A stretch of DNA of 64,000 nt from Sporobacter termitidis DSM 10068. GTDB lineage: Bacteria; Bacillota; Clostridia; Oscillospirales; Oscillospiraceae. Position numbers and translations under genes: made by a program. The notes below the pieces were generated by a model that saw nothing but the letters and a program-made list of their open reading frames with translations, did not search any database and was not told where the DNA came from. The first letter of the stretch is position 1; every line of letters begins with the position of its first letter. The stretch spans positions 181,334 to 245,333 of the forward strand of contig NZ_FQXV01000007.1 of NCBI RefSeq assembly GCF_900130065.1. The letters run 5' to 3'. Positions 41,722-50,279 of the stretch are shown piece by piece.

Positions 41722-42603
41722 TCAATACTTTCTTTCTTCCAGATTAATGGAAAGAGCTTCAAGAAAGTCTGTATTTGCAAAATGTCCCCGCAGTGCGGAG
41801 TTCGCCTCCGCCGTTTTTTCCCGGATCAGCCGCTCACATTCGGCGACGCCGTACAGCGTTACAAAAGTCGTCTTGTTGTTGGCCGCGTCCGACCCTGCCG
41901 GCTTGCCGAGCACGTCGGTTTTGCCGGTACAGTCCAGGATGTCGTCCCGGATCTGAAAGGCGAGCCCGAGCGCCAGCGCGTACCGCCGCGCGGCCTCCAG
42001 CTGCGCCTCGCTCCCGCCGGCGGCGGCCACGCCCATCCGGGCGGACGCCACGAGCATCGAGGCCGTTTTGAGATTGTGGACCGCGGTGATCTCCCGCAGC
42101 GTGAGCGCCTTGCCCTCGCCGTCCATGTCGAGAGCCTGTCCCAGACATATCCCCCCGAGCCCGGCCGCCCCCGCCAGGGTGCGCGCCATCGTGACGACGG
42201 CGCTGTCTGGCAGCTCCGACTGCAGCAGTGTGTTGAAGGCTTCCGCCTGGAGCGCGTCGCCGGAAAGCGTCGCCATGCATTCGCCGTAGACGACGTGGTT
42301 CGTGGGCTTGCCGCGGCGGAGCGCGTCGTTGTCCATGCAGGGCAGGTCGTCGTGGATGAGCGAGTAGGTGTGCAGCATCTCAACCGCGCACGCCGCCGGC
42401 AGCGCCTTTTCAATATCGCCGCCCGCGGCCCTGCAGAACGCCAGGACCATGACCGGCCGGATGCGCTTGCCTCCAGCCAAAAGGCTGTAACGCATCGCCT
42501 CCGCGAGCCTGCCCCCGGACCCGTCGCAAAAATAGTGCTGCAGGCGTGCCTCGATCAGCGCGCGGCAGCTTTGATATTCGCGTTCATACTCTTCCGGAAG
42601 CAT
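41722..42603 (-). CDS. ispA: Farnesyl/geranyl diphosphate synthase
   Basis: 293 residues. Condenses IPP with allylic diphosphates. The first aspartate-rich motif is DDLPCMDND (about residues 84-92, with the two extra residues typical of IspA), the second is DDILD (about 222-226); GGKRIRPVM is the IPP-binding segment. ATG 42603 with AGGAGA upstream. Between xseB and the OLE RNA, as in other Firmicutes. Confidence 0.97.
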   Translation of the reverse strand: MLPEEYEREYQSCRALIEARLQHYFCDGSGGRLAEAMRYSLLAGGKRIRPVMVLAFCRAAGGDIEKALPAACAVEMLHTYSLIHDDLPCMDNDALRRGKPTNHVVYGECMATLSGDALQAEAFNTLLQSELPDSAVVTMARTLAGAAGLGGICLGQALDMDGEGKALTLREITAVHNLKTASMLVASARMGVAAAGGSEAQLEAARRYALALGLAFQIRDDILDCTGKTDVLGKPAGSDAANNKTTFVTLYGVAECERLIREKTAEANSALRGHFANTDFLEALSINLEERKY

Positions 42604-42688
42604 ATATATCTCCTAAGCGGTGCTTAAAATATTCAGACGTCATAAATTCTCAAAAGTTCCACTTTTCGTGCGAATCGTGCGAAAAATA

Positions 42689-42916
42689 TCATTCGGCCTC
42701 GTCAAGCGGCAGCTCCTCCGGATTGCCGTCCGCGCCCTTCTGCAGCCGGACCACCTTCTGCTCGGCGGTGTCCAAAAGCTTCCCGCAGAATTTGATGAGC
42801 CCCGTCCCCTCTTCAAACAGCGACAGCGACGCCTCCAGCGCCGCGTCCCCCTTCTCCAGCGTCCTGACGATCTCATCGATCCGCGTGATTGCCTGCTCAA
42901 AAGTCATTTTATCCAT
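42689..42916 (-). CDS. xseB: Exodeoxyribonuclease VII small subunit
   Basis: 75 residues: MTFEQAITRIDEIVRTLEKG start and the coiled-coil hairpin typical of XseB (LEASLSLFEEGTGLIKFC). AAGGAG upstream of ATG 42916. Normally adjacent to xseA; here a transposase gene lies between them. Confidence 0.95.
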   Translation of the reverse strand: MDKMTFEQAITRIDEIVRTLEKGDAALEASLSLFEEGTGLIKFCGKLLDTAEQKVVRLQKGADGNPEELPLDEAE

Positions 42917-42963
42917 ATGGGTGTCTCCTTAATATTGTCTGACCATTTTTCCATGCCGTGGCG

Positions 42964-42993
42964 GCCGGCGTGCCGAAGTCGTCACACCCTATG
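42964..42993. repeat. REP-like palindrome at the 3' end of the RAYT gene
   Basis: GCCGGCGTGCCGAAGTCGTC then ACACCCTATG, one of three related units around the broken transposase (others at 43175-43206, inverted, and 43338-43367). Confidence 0.75.
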
Positions 42994-43174
42994 ATTGGAA
43001 ATAGTATTCGTCTTCTATCCACCGGTCAGGATTTGTTTCAATGTAGTTATATTTCATCTCATAATCTTTTGCGTCACGGATGATATGGTCATAGTAGCTG
43101 TCCTGCCACAATTTCATTCCAGCCTCGTGATTTGTAAAACGCTTGACCGCCGCAATAACGCGGGGCACCGCCTG

Positions 43175-43206
43175 CGTAGGGCGCGACGACCCCGGCGCGC
43201 CGTCGG
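43175..43206. repeat. REP-like palindrome inside the RAYT coding sequence
   Basis: CGTAGGGCGCGACGACCCCG then GCGCGCCGTCGG, in frame within the transposase. The GTAG next to the foot of the stem is the tetranucleotide typical of REPs handled by RAYT proteins. Confidence 0.8.
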
Positions 43207-43337
43207 TCTTTCCATCAACATGAACATGATTCGGCATGATCACAAACGTGTCAACAATAACAGCCCGGTTATACTCATGAATTGAATTTATGTATTTCTC
43301 AACTATTGCGCCGATACTTGATAGTTCCACAAAGGCG

Positions 43338-43367
43338 GACGGCGTGCCGAGGTCGTCACGCCCTACG
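43338..43367. repeat. REP-like palindrome inside the RAYT coding sequence, inverted
   Basis: GACGGCGTGCCGAGGTCGTC then ACGCCCTACG, inverse orientation to the unit at 43175-43206. Confidence 0.8.
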
Positions 43368-43504
43368 GTGCCGAGCAATTTGACCTTATCACGCGTGCAA
43401 AAAGTGATAAAAATACGCCGTTCTGACTGTAATCGAAGTTTCTCAATCGAGGATGTCTTCTATACTGAGCTTCAACATTTACATTGTCCCCCATATCGAC
43501 CTCC

Positions 43505-44695
43505 TCACTCGACCGTCGCCTTTACCTCATCCTTCCGCAGGCGCACCGTGATTCTGTCGCCGCTTTTGACGTCCGACGCGGCTTTGACGACGGTGCCGTC
43601 CTCTTTTCGCGTGATGGCGTAGCCGCGGCCGAGAACCTTCAGCGGGCTCATGGCGTCCAGCGACGCGGCCAGGCGGATGTAATGCTCGCGGGACGCCGTG
43701 ACTTTTTTTGCCGCCGCGGCGTTTAAGCGCGTTGACATAAAATCAACCAGCATGCGCTTGTCGTCGATGTAATTCTTCGGGCTTTGCAGCACGCGCTTTT
43801 GGGCCAGCTCATTGAGGCGCTGGCGGAGCATTTTGAGCTCCCGCTTGAGGGCCTGTCCGGTGCGGAGCTCCAGCTGGAGCAGCGCCTCCCGCAGGTCGGC
43901 GCTGTCCGGCACGGCCAGCTCCGCGGCGTTTGAAGGCGTGGCCGCCCGCAGATCCGCGACAAAATCGGCGATCGTCACGTCCGGCTCGTGGCCCACGGCG
44001 GAGATGACGGGAATTTCGGAGTCGTAAATGGCCCTGGCCACGCGCTCGTCGTTGAACGCCCAGAGGTCCTCGATGGAACCGCCGCCGCGTCCCGTGATGA
44101 TGACGTCGGCGATCCTGTGCCGGTTGGCATATCTGATCGCGCCGACGATCTCCGGCGGCGCCTCGGCGCCCTGGACGCGCACCGGCAGCACGACGACCTT
44201 GGAAAGCGGCCAGCGTTTTCCGAGGACACGGATAATATCCCGGACGGCGGCGCCGGCCGAGGACGTGATGACGGCGATGCGCCCCGGAAAGCGCGGGATC
44301 GGCTTTTTGTGGCTGGAATCGAACAGCCCCTCTTTCAAAAGCTTTTCCTTGAGCTGCTCGAAGGCCACATACAGGTCGCCCACGCCGTCGGGCGTCAGCT
44401 CATTGACATAAAGCTGATAGACCCCGTCGCGGGGGAAGACGGCGATGCGCCCGAAGGCGACCGCCTTCATCCCGTTCTCCGGCCGGAAACGCAGCTTTGA
44501 GGCGCTGCCCTTGAACATGACGCAGCGGAGCGACCCCTCGGCGTCCTTCATGGTAAAATAATGGTGGCCCGAGGGATAGATTTTATAGTTGGACAGCTCC
44601 CCCTTGACATAGATGCCGTTCAAAACGGGGTCGATATCCAAAAGGTCCCTGATGTACTCGTTGAGCTCGGTAACGCCGAAAATCCTGTTATTCAT
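43505..44695 (-). CDS. xseA: Exodeoxyribonuclease VII large subunit
   Basis: 396 residues: N-terminal OB-fold (VKGELSNYKIYPSGHHYFT), catalytic domain with GRGGGSIEDLWAFN (about residues 190-203) and VGHEPDVTIADFVADLRA, then the helical XseB-binding tail. Start at ATG 44695, overlapping the stop of the Kae1-like gene by 8 bp; the 15-residue extension would be inside that gene. Confidence 0.97.
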   Translation of the reverse strand: MNNRIFGVTELNEYIRDLLDIDPVLNGIYVKGELSNYKIYPSGHHYFTMKDAEGSLRCVMFKGSASKLRFRPENGMKAVAFGRIAVFPRDGVYQLYVNELTPDGVGDLYVAFEQLKEKLLKEGLFDSSHKKPIPRFPGRIAVITSSAGAAVRDIIRVLGKRWPLSKVVVLPVRVQGAEAPPEIVGAIRYANRHRIADVIITGRGGGSIEDLWAFNDERVARAIYDSEIPVISAVGHEPDVTIADFVADLRAATPSNAAELAVPDSADLREALLQLELRTGQALKRELKMLRQRLNELAQKRVLQSPKNYIDDKRMLVDFMSTRLNAAAAKKVTASREHYIRLAASLDAMSPLKVLGRGYAITRKEDGTVVKAASDVKSGDRITVRLRKDEVKATVE

Positions 44696-45611
44696 GGGCG
44701 CCCACCGCTCTGTATGTAAGAATGGCGACCCCGAGGGCATTGTCCGTGGAGTACTGCGGCTCGGCGTAAATCCCGCCGGAAAGCGTCTGCCGGAGGAGCG
44801 CGTTGGACGCCACGCCCCCGGAAAAGAGCACCGGCAGGTCCCCGTATTTTGAAGCGGCGTTTTCCGTGGCGCGCCGGACGGCGGCGATGACGGACATGAT
44901 GGTGAAATACGCCACGTCCGCCGCGTCGGCGCCCGACTCCTTGAGCTGCTTCATCTTATGCTCCGCGCCGGACAGGGAAAACTCCAGGCCCGTTGTTTTC
45001 GGCGCGTAAAAGTCGCCCCCGGCCGCCGTCTGCGCCAGCTTGTCCAGCGCCTTGCCCGACGGAAACCGCAGCCCCAAAAGCTGCCCGGCCCTGTCGATGA
45101 GCTGGCCGGCGGAGATGTCCGTGGTGCCGCCGATGACCTCACACGTCACGGCCGTCCCGGCGGGCTTCACGTACAAAAGCTCGGTCGTCCCGCCCGAAAG
45201 GTGCCAGGCCAGGTGCGGCGTTTCCAGGAGGTCCGCCCGCCCGGCCGACCAGGCAGCCGCGGCGATGTGCCCCTGCTGATGGGAAAACTCAAAAAAAGGC
45301 ACGCCGAGCACCTTTGCCAGCACCGCCCCGTGGGACGCGCCGGCCAGGAAGCACGGCATGTAGGAATCCTCGGCCTCCCGGGGCTTTGTGCTGGCGCCCA
45401 CCGCGGCGACCTCCGCCTCCCGCAGGTCCAGCGCCGCCGTCACAGAGGGCAGGCGCCGGATATGCGCATAGAGCGCGTCGGACTGCCGGAGCCCCAGCTG
45501 GCCCGGCGCCACGTCCAGAAGCCGGCCGGAATTCATCCCGGTTTCGCCGTCGAAAACGGCGCAGCTGGTGGTGTAGTTGCTCGTATCAAAGGCCAAAGTG
45601 AGCTTTTTCAC
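44688..45611 (-). CDS. Kae1/TsaD-like ASKHA protein (peptidase M22 family)
   Basis: 307 residues. ASKHA fold with the phosphate loop AFDTSNYTTS at the N-terminus, the HQQGH metal motif (about 114-118) and GGTTELLYV plus FSGGVASNALLR in the second half. True TsaD is usually ~335-340 residues; this shorter version beside nusB/xseA is a clostridial paralogue of unknown role. GTG start at 45611 overlaps the nusB stop by 4 bp. Confidence 0.88.
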   Translation of the reverse strand: MKKLTLAFDTSNYTTSCAVFDGETGMNSGRLLDVAPGQLGLRQSDALYAHIRRLPSVTAALDLREAEVAAVGASTKPREAEDSYMPCFLAGASHGAVLAKVLGVPFFEFSHQQGHIAAAAWSAGRADLLETPHLAWHLSGGTTELLYVKPAGTAVTCEVIGGTTDISAGQLIDRAGQLLGLRFPSGKALDKLAQTAAGGDFYAPKTTGLEFSLSGAEHKMKQLKESGADAADVAYFTIMSVIAAVRRATENAASKYGDLPVLFSGGVASNALLRQTLSGGIYAEPQYSTDNALGVAILTYRAVGAHE

Positions 45612-46060
45612 GCAAACGTCGCCTCGCTTCTCGAAAAGCTGCCGAGCACGCCGTTGATAAACGGCACCGTCATCGGCTCCTCGTATCTTTTGGCAAGCTC
45701 CACCGCTTCGTTGATGGCCGCCTTGTTCGGCACGTCGGGCATGTACATGATCTCGAACATCGCCGTTTTTAAAATGGCGACGGCCGTCCTTGAAATTCGC
45801 CCGAATTTCCAGCCGACGGCGTATTTTTCGATATAGCCGTCCAGCTCCGCCCCGTGGTCGCAGACGCCACGAATAATTCTGGAAATATAATCCATCTGCA
45901 GCTCGTCCGGATAGGAGGAGAACGCCTCGTCCTCTTCCTTCAGCGAATCGTAGTACTCCTCGTCGAACATGTCGCCGAGCAGCTGTGCCGGGTCCTTTGG
46001 GTTTTCCGAAAGGCCGAAGCAGAGCCTCACGGCGATTTCTCGCGCTGCGGTTCTTGTCAT
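45608..46060 (-). CDS. nusB: Transcription antitermination factor NusB
   Basis: 150 residues, all-helical RNA-binding protein acting in rRNA antitermination. Begins TRTAAREIAVRLCFGL, contains the YIEKYAVGWKFGRISRTAVAIL segment and the NEAVELAKRY helix typical of NusB, with a slightly long acidic loop (EEYYDSLKEEDEAFSSY). ATG 46060 follows GGGGAG. First gene of nusB-Kae1-xseA. Confidence 0.95.
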   Translation of the reverse strand: MTRTAAREIAVRLCFGLSENPKDPAQLLGDMFDEEYYDSLKEEDEAFSSYPDELQMDYISRIIRGVCDHGAELDGYIEKYAVGWKFGRISRTAVAILKTAMFEIMYMPDVPNKAAINEAVELAKRYEEPMTVPFINGVLGSFSRSEATFA

Positions 46061-46144
46061 ATGTTTCTCCCCAAAATTTTTATGCTTTAAAACAGGGCGG
46101 AGTCAGACCCCGCCCCGCGCTTCATAGAATTGTGCCAGGTTTTT

Positions 46145-46519
46145 TTATTTGTCCTTTTTGAAAGAGATGCCGCAGACATGGACGTTGACGGACGTGACGG
46201 ACAGCCCCGTCGTCGATTCGATCGCGGTCGCCACCGCTTTCTGGACGGCGGTGCCCACATCGCCCACCGCGCAGCCGAAGGCCGCCATGATATAAAGATC
46301 GGCGACGATCGTCTTGTCATCGACGCGGATTTTCACACCCTTGGCCAGGTTCTTTTTGCCGAGCAGCCCGGCGAAATCACGGCCCGGCGTCGAATACAGG
46401 CCGGCCACACCCTCGATCTCCAAAGCCGCGCTGCCCGCGATGACAGCCAGCACCTCCTCCGAGATGTTGATGCTGCCCCGCTCTTCCGAATACGTGACGT
46501 AATCCTTATTTTCACCCAT
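46145..46519 (-). CDS. Asp23/Gls24 family protein
   Basis: 124 residues. EERGSINISEEVLAVIAGSA and the VKIRVDDKTIVADLYIMAAFG segment match Asp23/Gls24 envelope-stress proteins (YqhY-like member of this cluster). Usually found with accBC/nusB/spoIIIA; acc genes are absent here. ATG 46519 with GGGAGGAG upstream. Confidence 0.93.
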   Translation of the reverse strand: MGENKDYVTYSEERGSINISEEVLAVIAGSAALEIEGVAGLYSTPGRDFAGLLGKKNLAKGVKIRVDDKTIVADLYIMAAFGCAVGDVGTAVQKAVATAIESTTGLSVTSVNVHVCGISFKKDK

Positions 46520-46537
46520 ACTTTGTTCTCCTCCCGT

Positions 46538-46751
46538 CTTTTCGCCTTTGGCGAAAAGCTTTTTCCAAAATCGTGCTGCGCGGGCGTGATCGATTTTGAA
46601 AAAAGATCAGATATCGTCCGCACGGCGGATTCGCTCCGCCGGACGGACACCTTGAAAACCGCCGCAGCGGTTTGACTTTCCCTCGTCCGGTGTGAAAAAC
46701 ACCGTTTTTCACACCATAAAAGTATAATACCTGCGCTTGCAGGTATTATAC
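46538..46751. other. Array of consecutive hairpins between spoIIIAH and asp23
   Basis: At least six stems: CTTTTCGCC/GGCGAAAAG (46538-46558), a following CTTTTTCCAAAATCG/CGATTTTGAAAAAAG, GGCGGA/TCCGCC, AAACCGC/GCGGTTT, GGTGTGAAAAAC/GTTTTTCACACC (46689-46715) and GTATAATACCTGC/GCAGGTATTATAC (46722-46751). The last has TTTTAT on the minus side and should terminate the spoIIIA operon. Confidence 0.65.
46716..46751 (-). terminator. Terminator of the spoIIIA operon
   Basis: 13-bp perfect stem GTATAATACCTGC / GCAGGTATTATAC with a 4-base loop, then TTTTATGG on the minus strand, 24 bp after the spoIIIAH stop. Confidence 0.8.
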
Positions 46752-46774
46752 AACAACTCTATGGGAAAATAAAG

Positions 46775-47347
46775 CTATTTTACCTCAATAATTTTCATAT
46801 CGGCCGCCTTGTAATCCGTCTCCGATGTCACGATATCCGTGATCTTCGCGACTGAAGAGGCCGGCAGCCCATCCTGCGGGGCGGGCACTGTAACATTGAT
46901 GCCGTCGTCGGAGATATAGACGACGCAGTCGGCAAAGCCCTTGGCCTTGATGAGATCCTCCAGCTGGGCTTCCTTGATGGAATTGGAAGCGATCTGGGAG
47001 ATCTCCTCGAGCGCCGCGTCCACCATTTCTTTTGACGCGCCGTCCGTTTTGCTGACGCTTGTAAGCGTCGCCGCCGCAGCGTCCGCCGCCTGCTGGCGGT
47101 TGAGGCGCGCCGAGTCGAAATATTCCTTATTCACCGCGGTGGAATCAGAGGGATTATAGAACAGGCTCGCGTCGGACGCCGACGGCGCGGCATCATTGTC
47201 CACCGCCGAGCTCGACGTATCCAGGGGGGACGCCCCGGCGGCCGTCTCGGTATCCGAATTGTTGTTGTAGGACCAGTTGAGATATGCCGCGACGCACACA
47301 AACAGCAGTACCGTAATGATAACCGCATTCCTCTTAAATGTTTTCAC
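46775..47347 (-). CDS. spoIIIAH: Stage III sporulation protein AH
   Basis: 190 residues: an N-terminal membrane anchor (residues ~8-25), an Ser/Ala/Asp-rich linker and a C-terminal ring-building (EscJ/YscJ-like) domain (about 75-190). Forms, with SpoIIQ, the channel between mother cell and forespore. GTG 47347 with GAGGAGG upstream. Last gene of spoIIIAA-AH. Confidence 0.93.
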   Translation of the reverse strand: MKTFKRNAVIITVLLFVCVAAYLNWSYNNNSDTETAAGASPLDTSSSAVDNDAAPSASDASLFYNPSDSTAVNKEYFDSARLNRQQAADAAAATLTSVSKTDGASKEMVDAALEEISQIASNSIKEAQLEDLIKAKGFADCVVYISDDGINVTVPAPQDGLPASSVAKITDIVTSETDYKAADMKIIEVK

Positions 47348-47360
47348 ACATGATGCCTCC

Positions 47361-47918
47361 TCAAGATTTATTCATTTTAGTAACCACGATCTTGTCTGCG
47401 CCGAGGCCGGTCAGCCCCGACACCGCGTTGACGAGCTGGAGCTTCACGGCGGCGCTGTCCGCGCCTTCCGCCACCACCAGAGCGCCGCGATATTCCGGGT
47501 ATATGTATTTCAGCGTCACCGGGCTTTCCGTCGAGCTTCCGGAGGCGATGATAACGTTGGTGGAGCTGTGCTCGGAGCTGGTCTCCGTGGAATCTCCCTT
47601 GCCGTTCGTCGTGCTTGATTCCGTCTCGTCCCTGGCCAGGACCTGCTCGGTGCCGGTCTTCAGTGCCAGGACGACGGTCACCTTGCCCGCACCCTGAATC
47701 TCGGACAGCGCCGCGGCGATGCGGCTCTCCTGCTCGCTGAGCGAAAAATCGGCTGTCGTTTGCTTGCTTAAGGTCCCGGTATCCTTTTTAGACGCCTGAC
47801 CGCCCGTGGGCCAGAGGATCAGCACGAGTCCGACCGCAAGGACAATCATGACGAATTTGTTCTTTTTGACAATCTCCCATATCTTCCCGAAAATCTCCGC
47901 TGCACCCTTATTTTTCAT
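47361..47918 (-). CDS. spoIIIAG: Stage III sporulation protein AG
   Basis: 185 residues: a single membrane helix (about 22-38), a Ser/Thr-rich linker and a ring-building domain; forms the large ring of the SpoIIIA-SpoIIQ feeding-tube apparatus. ATG 47918 (a GTG sits one codon earlier) with GGAG upstream; overlaps spoIIIAF by 11 bp. Confidence 0.92.
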   Translation of the reverse strand: MKNKGAAEIFGKIWEIVKKNKFVMIVLAVGLVLILWPTGGQASKKDTGTLSKQTTADFSLSEQESRIAAALSEIQGAGKVTVVLALKTGTEQVLARDETESSTTNGKGDSTETSSEHSSTNVIIASGSSTESPVTLKYIYPEYRGALVVAEGADSAAVKLQLVNAVSGLTGLGADKIVVTKMNKS

Positions 47919-48405
47919 CACGCATACTCCAGATCAACTCCTCCGGCGGTATCCCGAGCTCCGACGTTATGCTCTGGCCCAGTTTATCCCGCTTTGCTTT
48001 ATCCGCATTTGTAGTCAGGCGTGCGCCGGACGGATACCAGTATCCGTCTTCGCTCCATGAGGCAGTCACCGTCACCTCCAGGTCATCCATGTCCAAGGAT
48101 TTACCTTTGTCCAATATATATGTTGCACATTTGTCCTCTATGATAAGTCTTGTCAGCTTTTCGTTGGAACTATCCATCTGGCCTGAAAAGCCCTCGGCGT
48201 CTTTCTGATAAGAGGCGAGGCTTTTCGCGAAATCGGCATAGTTGAAGCCGACGATCGGCTTGATGAGCGCGATGATCGTCACAAGGCCGCAGATCAGGGA
48301 GACGACTTTTTTGACCCTGCCCTCGGGCGTGACCGTCATCGCCACGGCCGTCACCATGGCGGCCCCCGCCAGGCCGATGATCCAGCTTCTGAGCGCTTCC
48401 GTCAT
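47908..48405 (-). CDS. spoIIIAF: Stage III sporulation protein AF
   Basis: 165 residues: two N-terminal membrane helices (about 8-26 and 34-52, with KKVVSLICGLVTIIALIKPI between them) and a soluble C-terminal alpha/beta domain of the same ring-building family. ATG 48405 with GAAGGTG upstream. An 85-bp gap separates it from spoIIIAE. Confidence 0.92.
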   Translation of the reverse strand: MTEALRSWIIGLAGAAMVTAVAMTVTPEGRVKKVVSLICGLVTIIALIKPIVGFNYADFAKSLASYQKDAEGFSGQMDSSNEKLTRLIIEDKCATYILDKGKSLDMDDLEVTVTASWSEDGYWYPSGARLTTNADKAKRDKLGQSITSELGIPPEELIWSMRDEK

Positions 48406-48465
48406 TTAAGCACCTTCTTTCGTTCAAGCGGGCTCCTGCGCCGCAAACTTAAATCACCTCGGGTC

Positions 48466-48489
48466 CCCAAAGCGGCCGGCCGCTTTGGG
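48466..48489. other. 24-bp perfect palindrome between spoIIIAE and spoIIIAF
   Basis: CCCAAAGCGGCC / GGCCGCTTTGGG, starting one base after the spoIIIAE stop. No T-run, so more likely an mRNA-processing or stabilising hairpin within the operon than a terminator. Confidence 0.6.
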
Positions 48490-48490
48490 T

Positions 48491-49645
48491 CTATGTCACC
48501 ACCTTTATCACCGAAATGATGGAGATGAACAGCATCAGCGCCGACGAGCCCACCAGCCCCAGCATCATGCCGAACGCCGTGCTGACGGCGTTCACCAGCT
48601 TTGTGATGCGGCTGTCGGCGATGGCGGCGGACAGGCCGGCGGCGGCCTTATACAAAAGATAGTTTGCGCCCAGGCGCAAAAACGGGAGGATACAGGTACC
48701 CACAACGGCCAGGAGGCCGAACACGCCGATGGCGTTTCTCAGGATCGACGCCCCGGCCAGCACCGTCTCGGAAGCGTCGGCGATGATGCTGCCGACCACG
48801 GGCAGGACGGTGGAGATCGTCGACTTCAGCGCCTTTGTGGACGCCGCGTCCACAGAGCCGGTGATGACGCCCGTCAGCGACAGGTAGGCGATAAACAGGA
48901 GCATGGCCACCGTCATGAGCGTTTTGGCCAGCCATTTCAAAAGGTTGGACGCGCCGGCCAGCCCCTCCCCGCCGAGGGCGGCCTCGGCGATGGACGTGGC
49001 CGTGTAGGCGTAGATGAGCGGCATCACCACATTTTTCGCCACCGTCATCAGGATATCCATGAACAGCGCCGTGGCCGCGTATTTCGCGGCGGCGGAGGTG
49101 ATCGCCCCGCTGGCGGCGGCAGCCGTCGTCAGCGTCGGGAGCAGCATTTTTGAAAATGTGTTCATTTCGTCCAGCGTCTTGCCGCCCAGCCCGATAAAAG
49201 CGCTGACGTTTGAGACGCTGACCACCGAAATCGCCAGTATTCCGGCCAGGATCACATACTTTGACGCGGCGTCGAATGCCGAACTCACCACCCCGCAGAG
49301 GACGGCGATCAAAAGGATCACCACCGCGCTCTTCAGCGCGCCCGAGAATATCCCCCCGACATTTTCGGAAACGCTTTTCAGTATTTTCTGAAGTCCGCCC
49401 GACAGGTCCAGGCTGTCCGTCACCTTCATGTTGCCGAGGGTCTTTCCGGCCTCCTCCGGCAGCGCGCGCTCCAGCTTGTCCGTTTCCAGCGCGTCGGACT
49501 GGCTCTTTTGGATGTCGTCGTCCGTGAGCCGCCCCGCCGCGGCGTTATCGGCCCCCGCCGGCGCCGCGGTCCCGGCCGCCCCGGCGCTCGTGGAGAGCGC
49601 CAGGGCGAGCGCCGCCAGAAAAATAATGATGATGAGTTTTTTCAT
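48491..49645 (-). CDS. spoIIIAE: Stage III sporulation protein AE
   Basis: 384 residues: an N-terminal signal-like helix (1-23), a short extracytoplasmic segment, then about eight membrane helices from residue ~100 (SAVVILLIAVLCGVVSSAF) to the end. Polytopic core of the SpoIIIA export complex. ATG 49645 with GGAG upstream. Confidence 0.95.
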   Translation of the reverse strand: MKKLIIIIFLAALALALSTSAGAAGTAAPAGADNAAAGRLTDDDIQKSQSDALETDKLERALPEEAGKTLGNMKVTDSLDLSGGLQKILKSVSENVGGIFSGALKSAVVILLIAVLCGVVSSAFDAASKYVILAGILAISVVSVSNVSAFIGLGGKTLDEMNTFSKMLLPTLTTAAAASGAITSAAAKYAATALFMDILMTVAKNVVMPLIYAYTATSIAEAALGGEGLAGASNLLKWLAKTLMTVAMLLFIAYLSLTGVITGSVDAASTKALKSTISTVLPVVGSIIADASETVLAGASILRNAIGVFGLLAVVGTCILPFLRLGANYLLYKAAAGLSAAIADSRITKLVNAVSTAFGMMLGLVGSSALMLFISIISVIKVVT

Positions 49646-49682
49646 CCGTAACTCCGTTATTTTCAGTCAACAGCCTGTCCTG

Positions 49683-50069
49683 TCAGACAAGCGATTCGAG
49701 CATGTCCATCACTGTCTTGAACAGGGGCAGGGCGATATACAGCGCGGCAAACGCCCCCGTCAGCTCGATGCCGGACGCCACTGACGACTGTCCCGCGTCC
49801 CGGCACACATCGGCCGACAGCTTCGTGACGATCGATATCCCCACCGCCTTGAGGACCACCGTGAGCACCGCCGGGGATATCTGCGCGGCGGACGCCATGG
49901 AGGTGATGAAATCCGTGACGCTTTTTATGGTGTCAAAGGCCAGATACAGCGCGATGAGCGCCAGCGAGATGGTGAGCATCAGCGCCATCTCGGGGCTGTT
50001 TTTCTTGATGACCAGGCCGAGCACGGTGCCGGCGACGGCAACTGCCGCGACTTTGATGAGGATCGCCAT
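49683..50069 (-). CDS. spoIIIAD: Stage III sporulation protein AD
   Basis: 128 residues, about four membrane helices; contains PEMALMLTISLALIALYLAF and the VVLKAVGISIVTKLSADVCR segment typical of SpoIIIAD. ATG 50069 lies immediately after the spoIIIAC stop. Confidence 0.95.
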   Translation of the reverse strand: MAILIKVAAVAVAGTVLGLVIKKNSPEMALMLTISLALIALYLAFDTIKSVTDFITSMASAAQISPAVLTVVLKAVGISIVTKLSADVCRDAGQSSVASGIELTGAFAALYIALPLFKTVMDMLESLV

Positions 50070-50071
50070 GG

Positions 50072-50266
50072 CTAAAAACCGAACAGGCGCTTGATCATTT
50101 CAAAAAGCTCGTTGATCTCCTGCACGATGATGATGAGCACGACCACGAGCCCGGCAATCGTCGTCATGAGCGCCTGTTCCTCCCGCTTGGAATTTGTGAG
50201 CAGGAGATTCAGGACCGCCACCAGTATCCCGACTGCCGCGATTTTGAATATCAGATCAACATTCAT
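50072..50266 (-). CDS. spoIIIAC: Stage III sporulation protein AC
   Basis: 64 residues with two membrane helices: VDLIFKIAAVGILVAVLNLL and TIAGLVVVLIIIVQEINELF. Start at ATG 50266 with GAGGTG upstream; the longer frame to 50407 is inside spoIIIAB and has no SpoIIIAC homology. Confidence 0.95.
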   Translation of the reverse strand: MNVDLIFKIAAVGILVAVLNLLLTNSKREEQALMTTIAGLVVVLIIIVQEINELFEMIKRLFGF

Positions 50267-50279
50267 ATAGTTACGCACC

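Larger units (their letters stand above)
42989..43494 (-). pseudogene. REP-associated tyrosine transposase (RAYT, IS200/IS605-like), frameshifted
   Basis: The C-terminal part (from 43378) has the HUH motif MPNHVHV and the typical ending LWQDSYYDHIIRDAKDYE...DRWIEDEYYFQS. The N-terminal part is in another frame from ATG 43494 (with GAGGAGG) and reads RLRNFDYSQNGV; the two join if one T is restored in the run at 43409-43413. Such enzymes mobilise REP palindromes. Two palindromes lie inside the coding sequence, encoding TVGRDDLGTPS and DGAPGSSRPTQ. Inserted between xseA and xseB; its ribosome site overlaps the xseA stop region. Confidence 0.85.
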
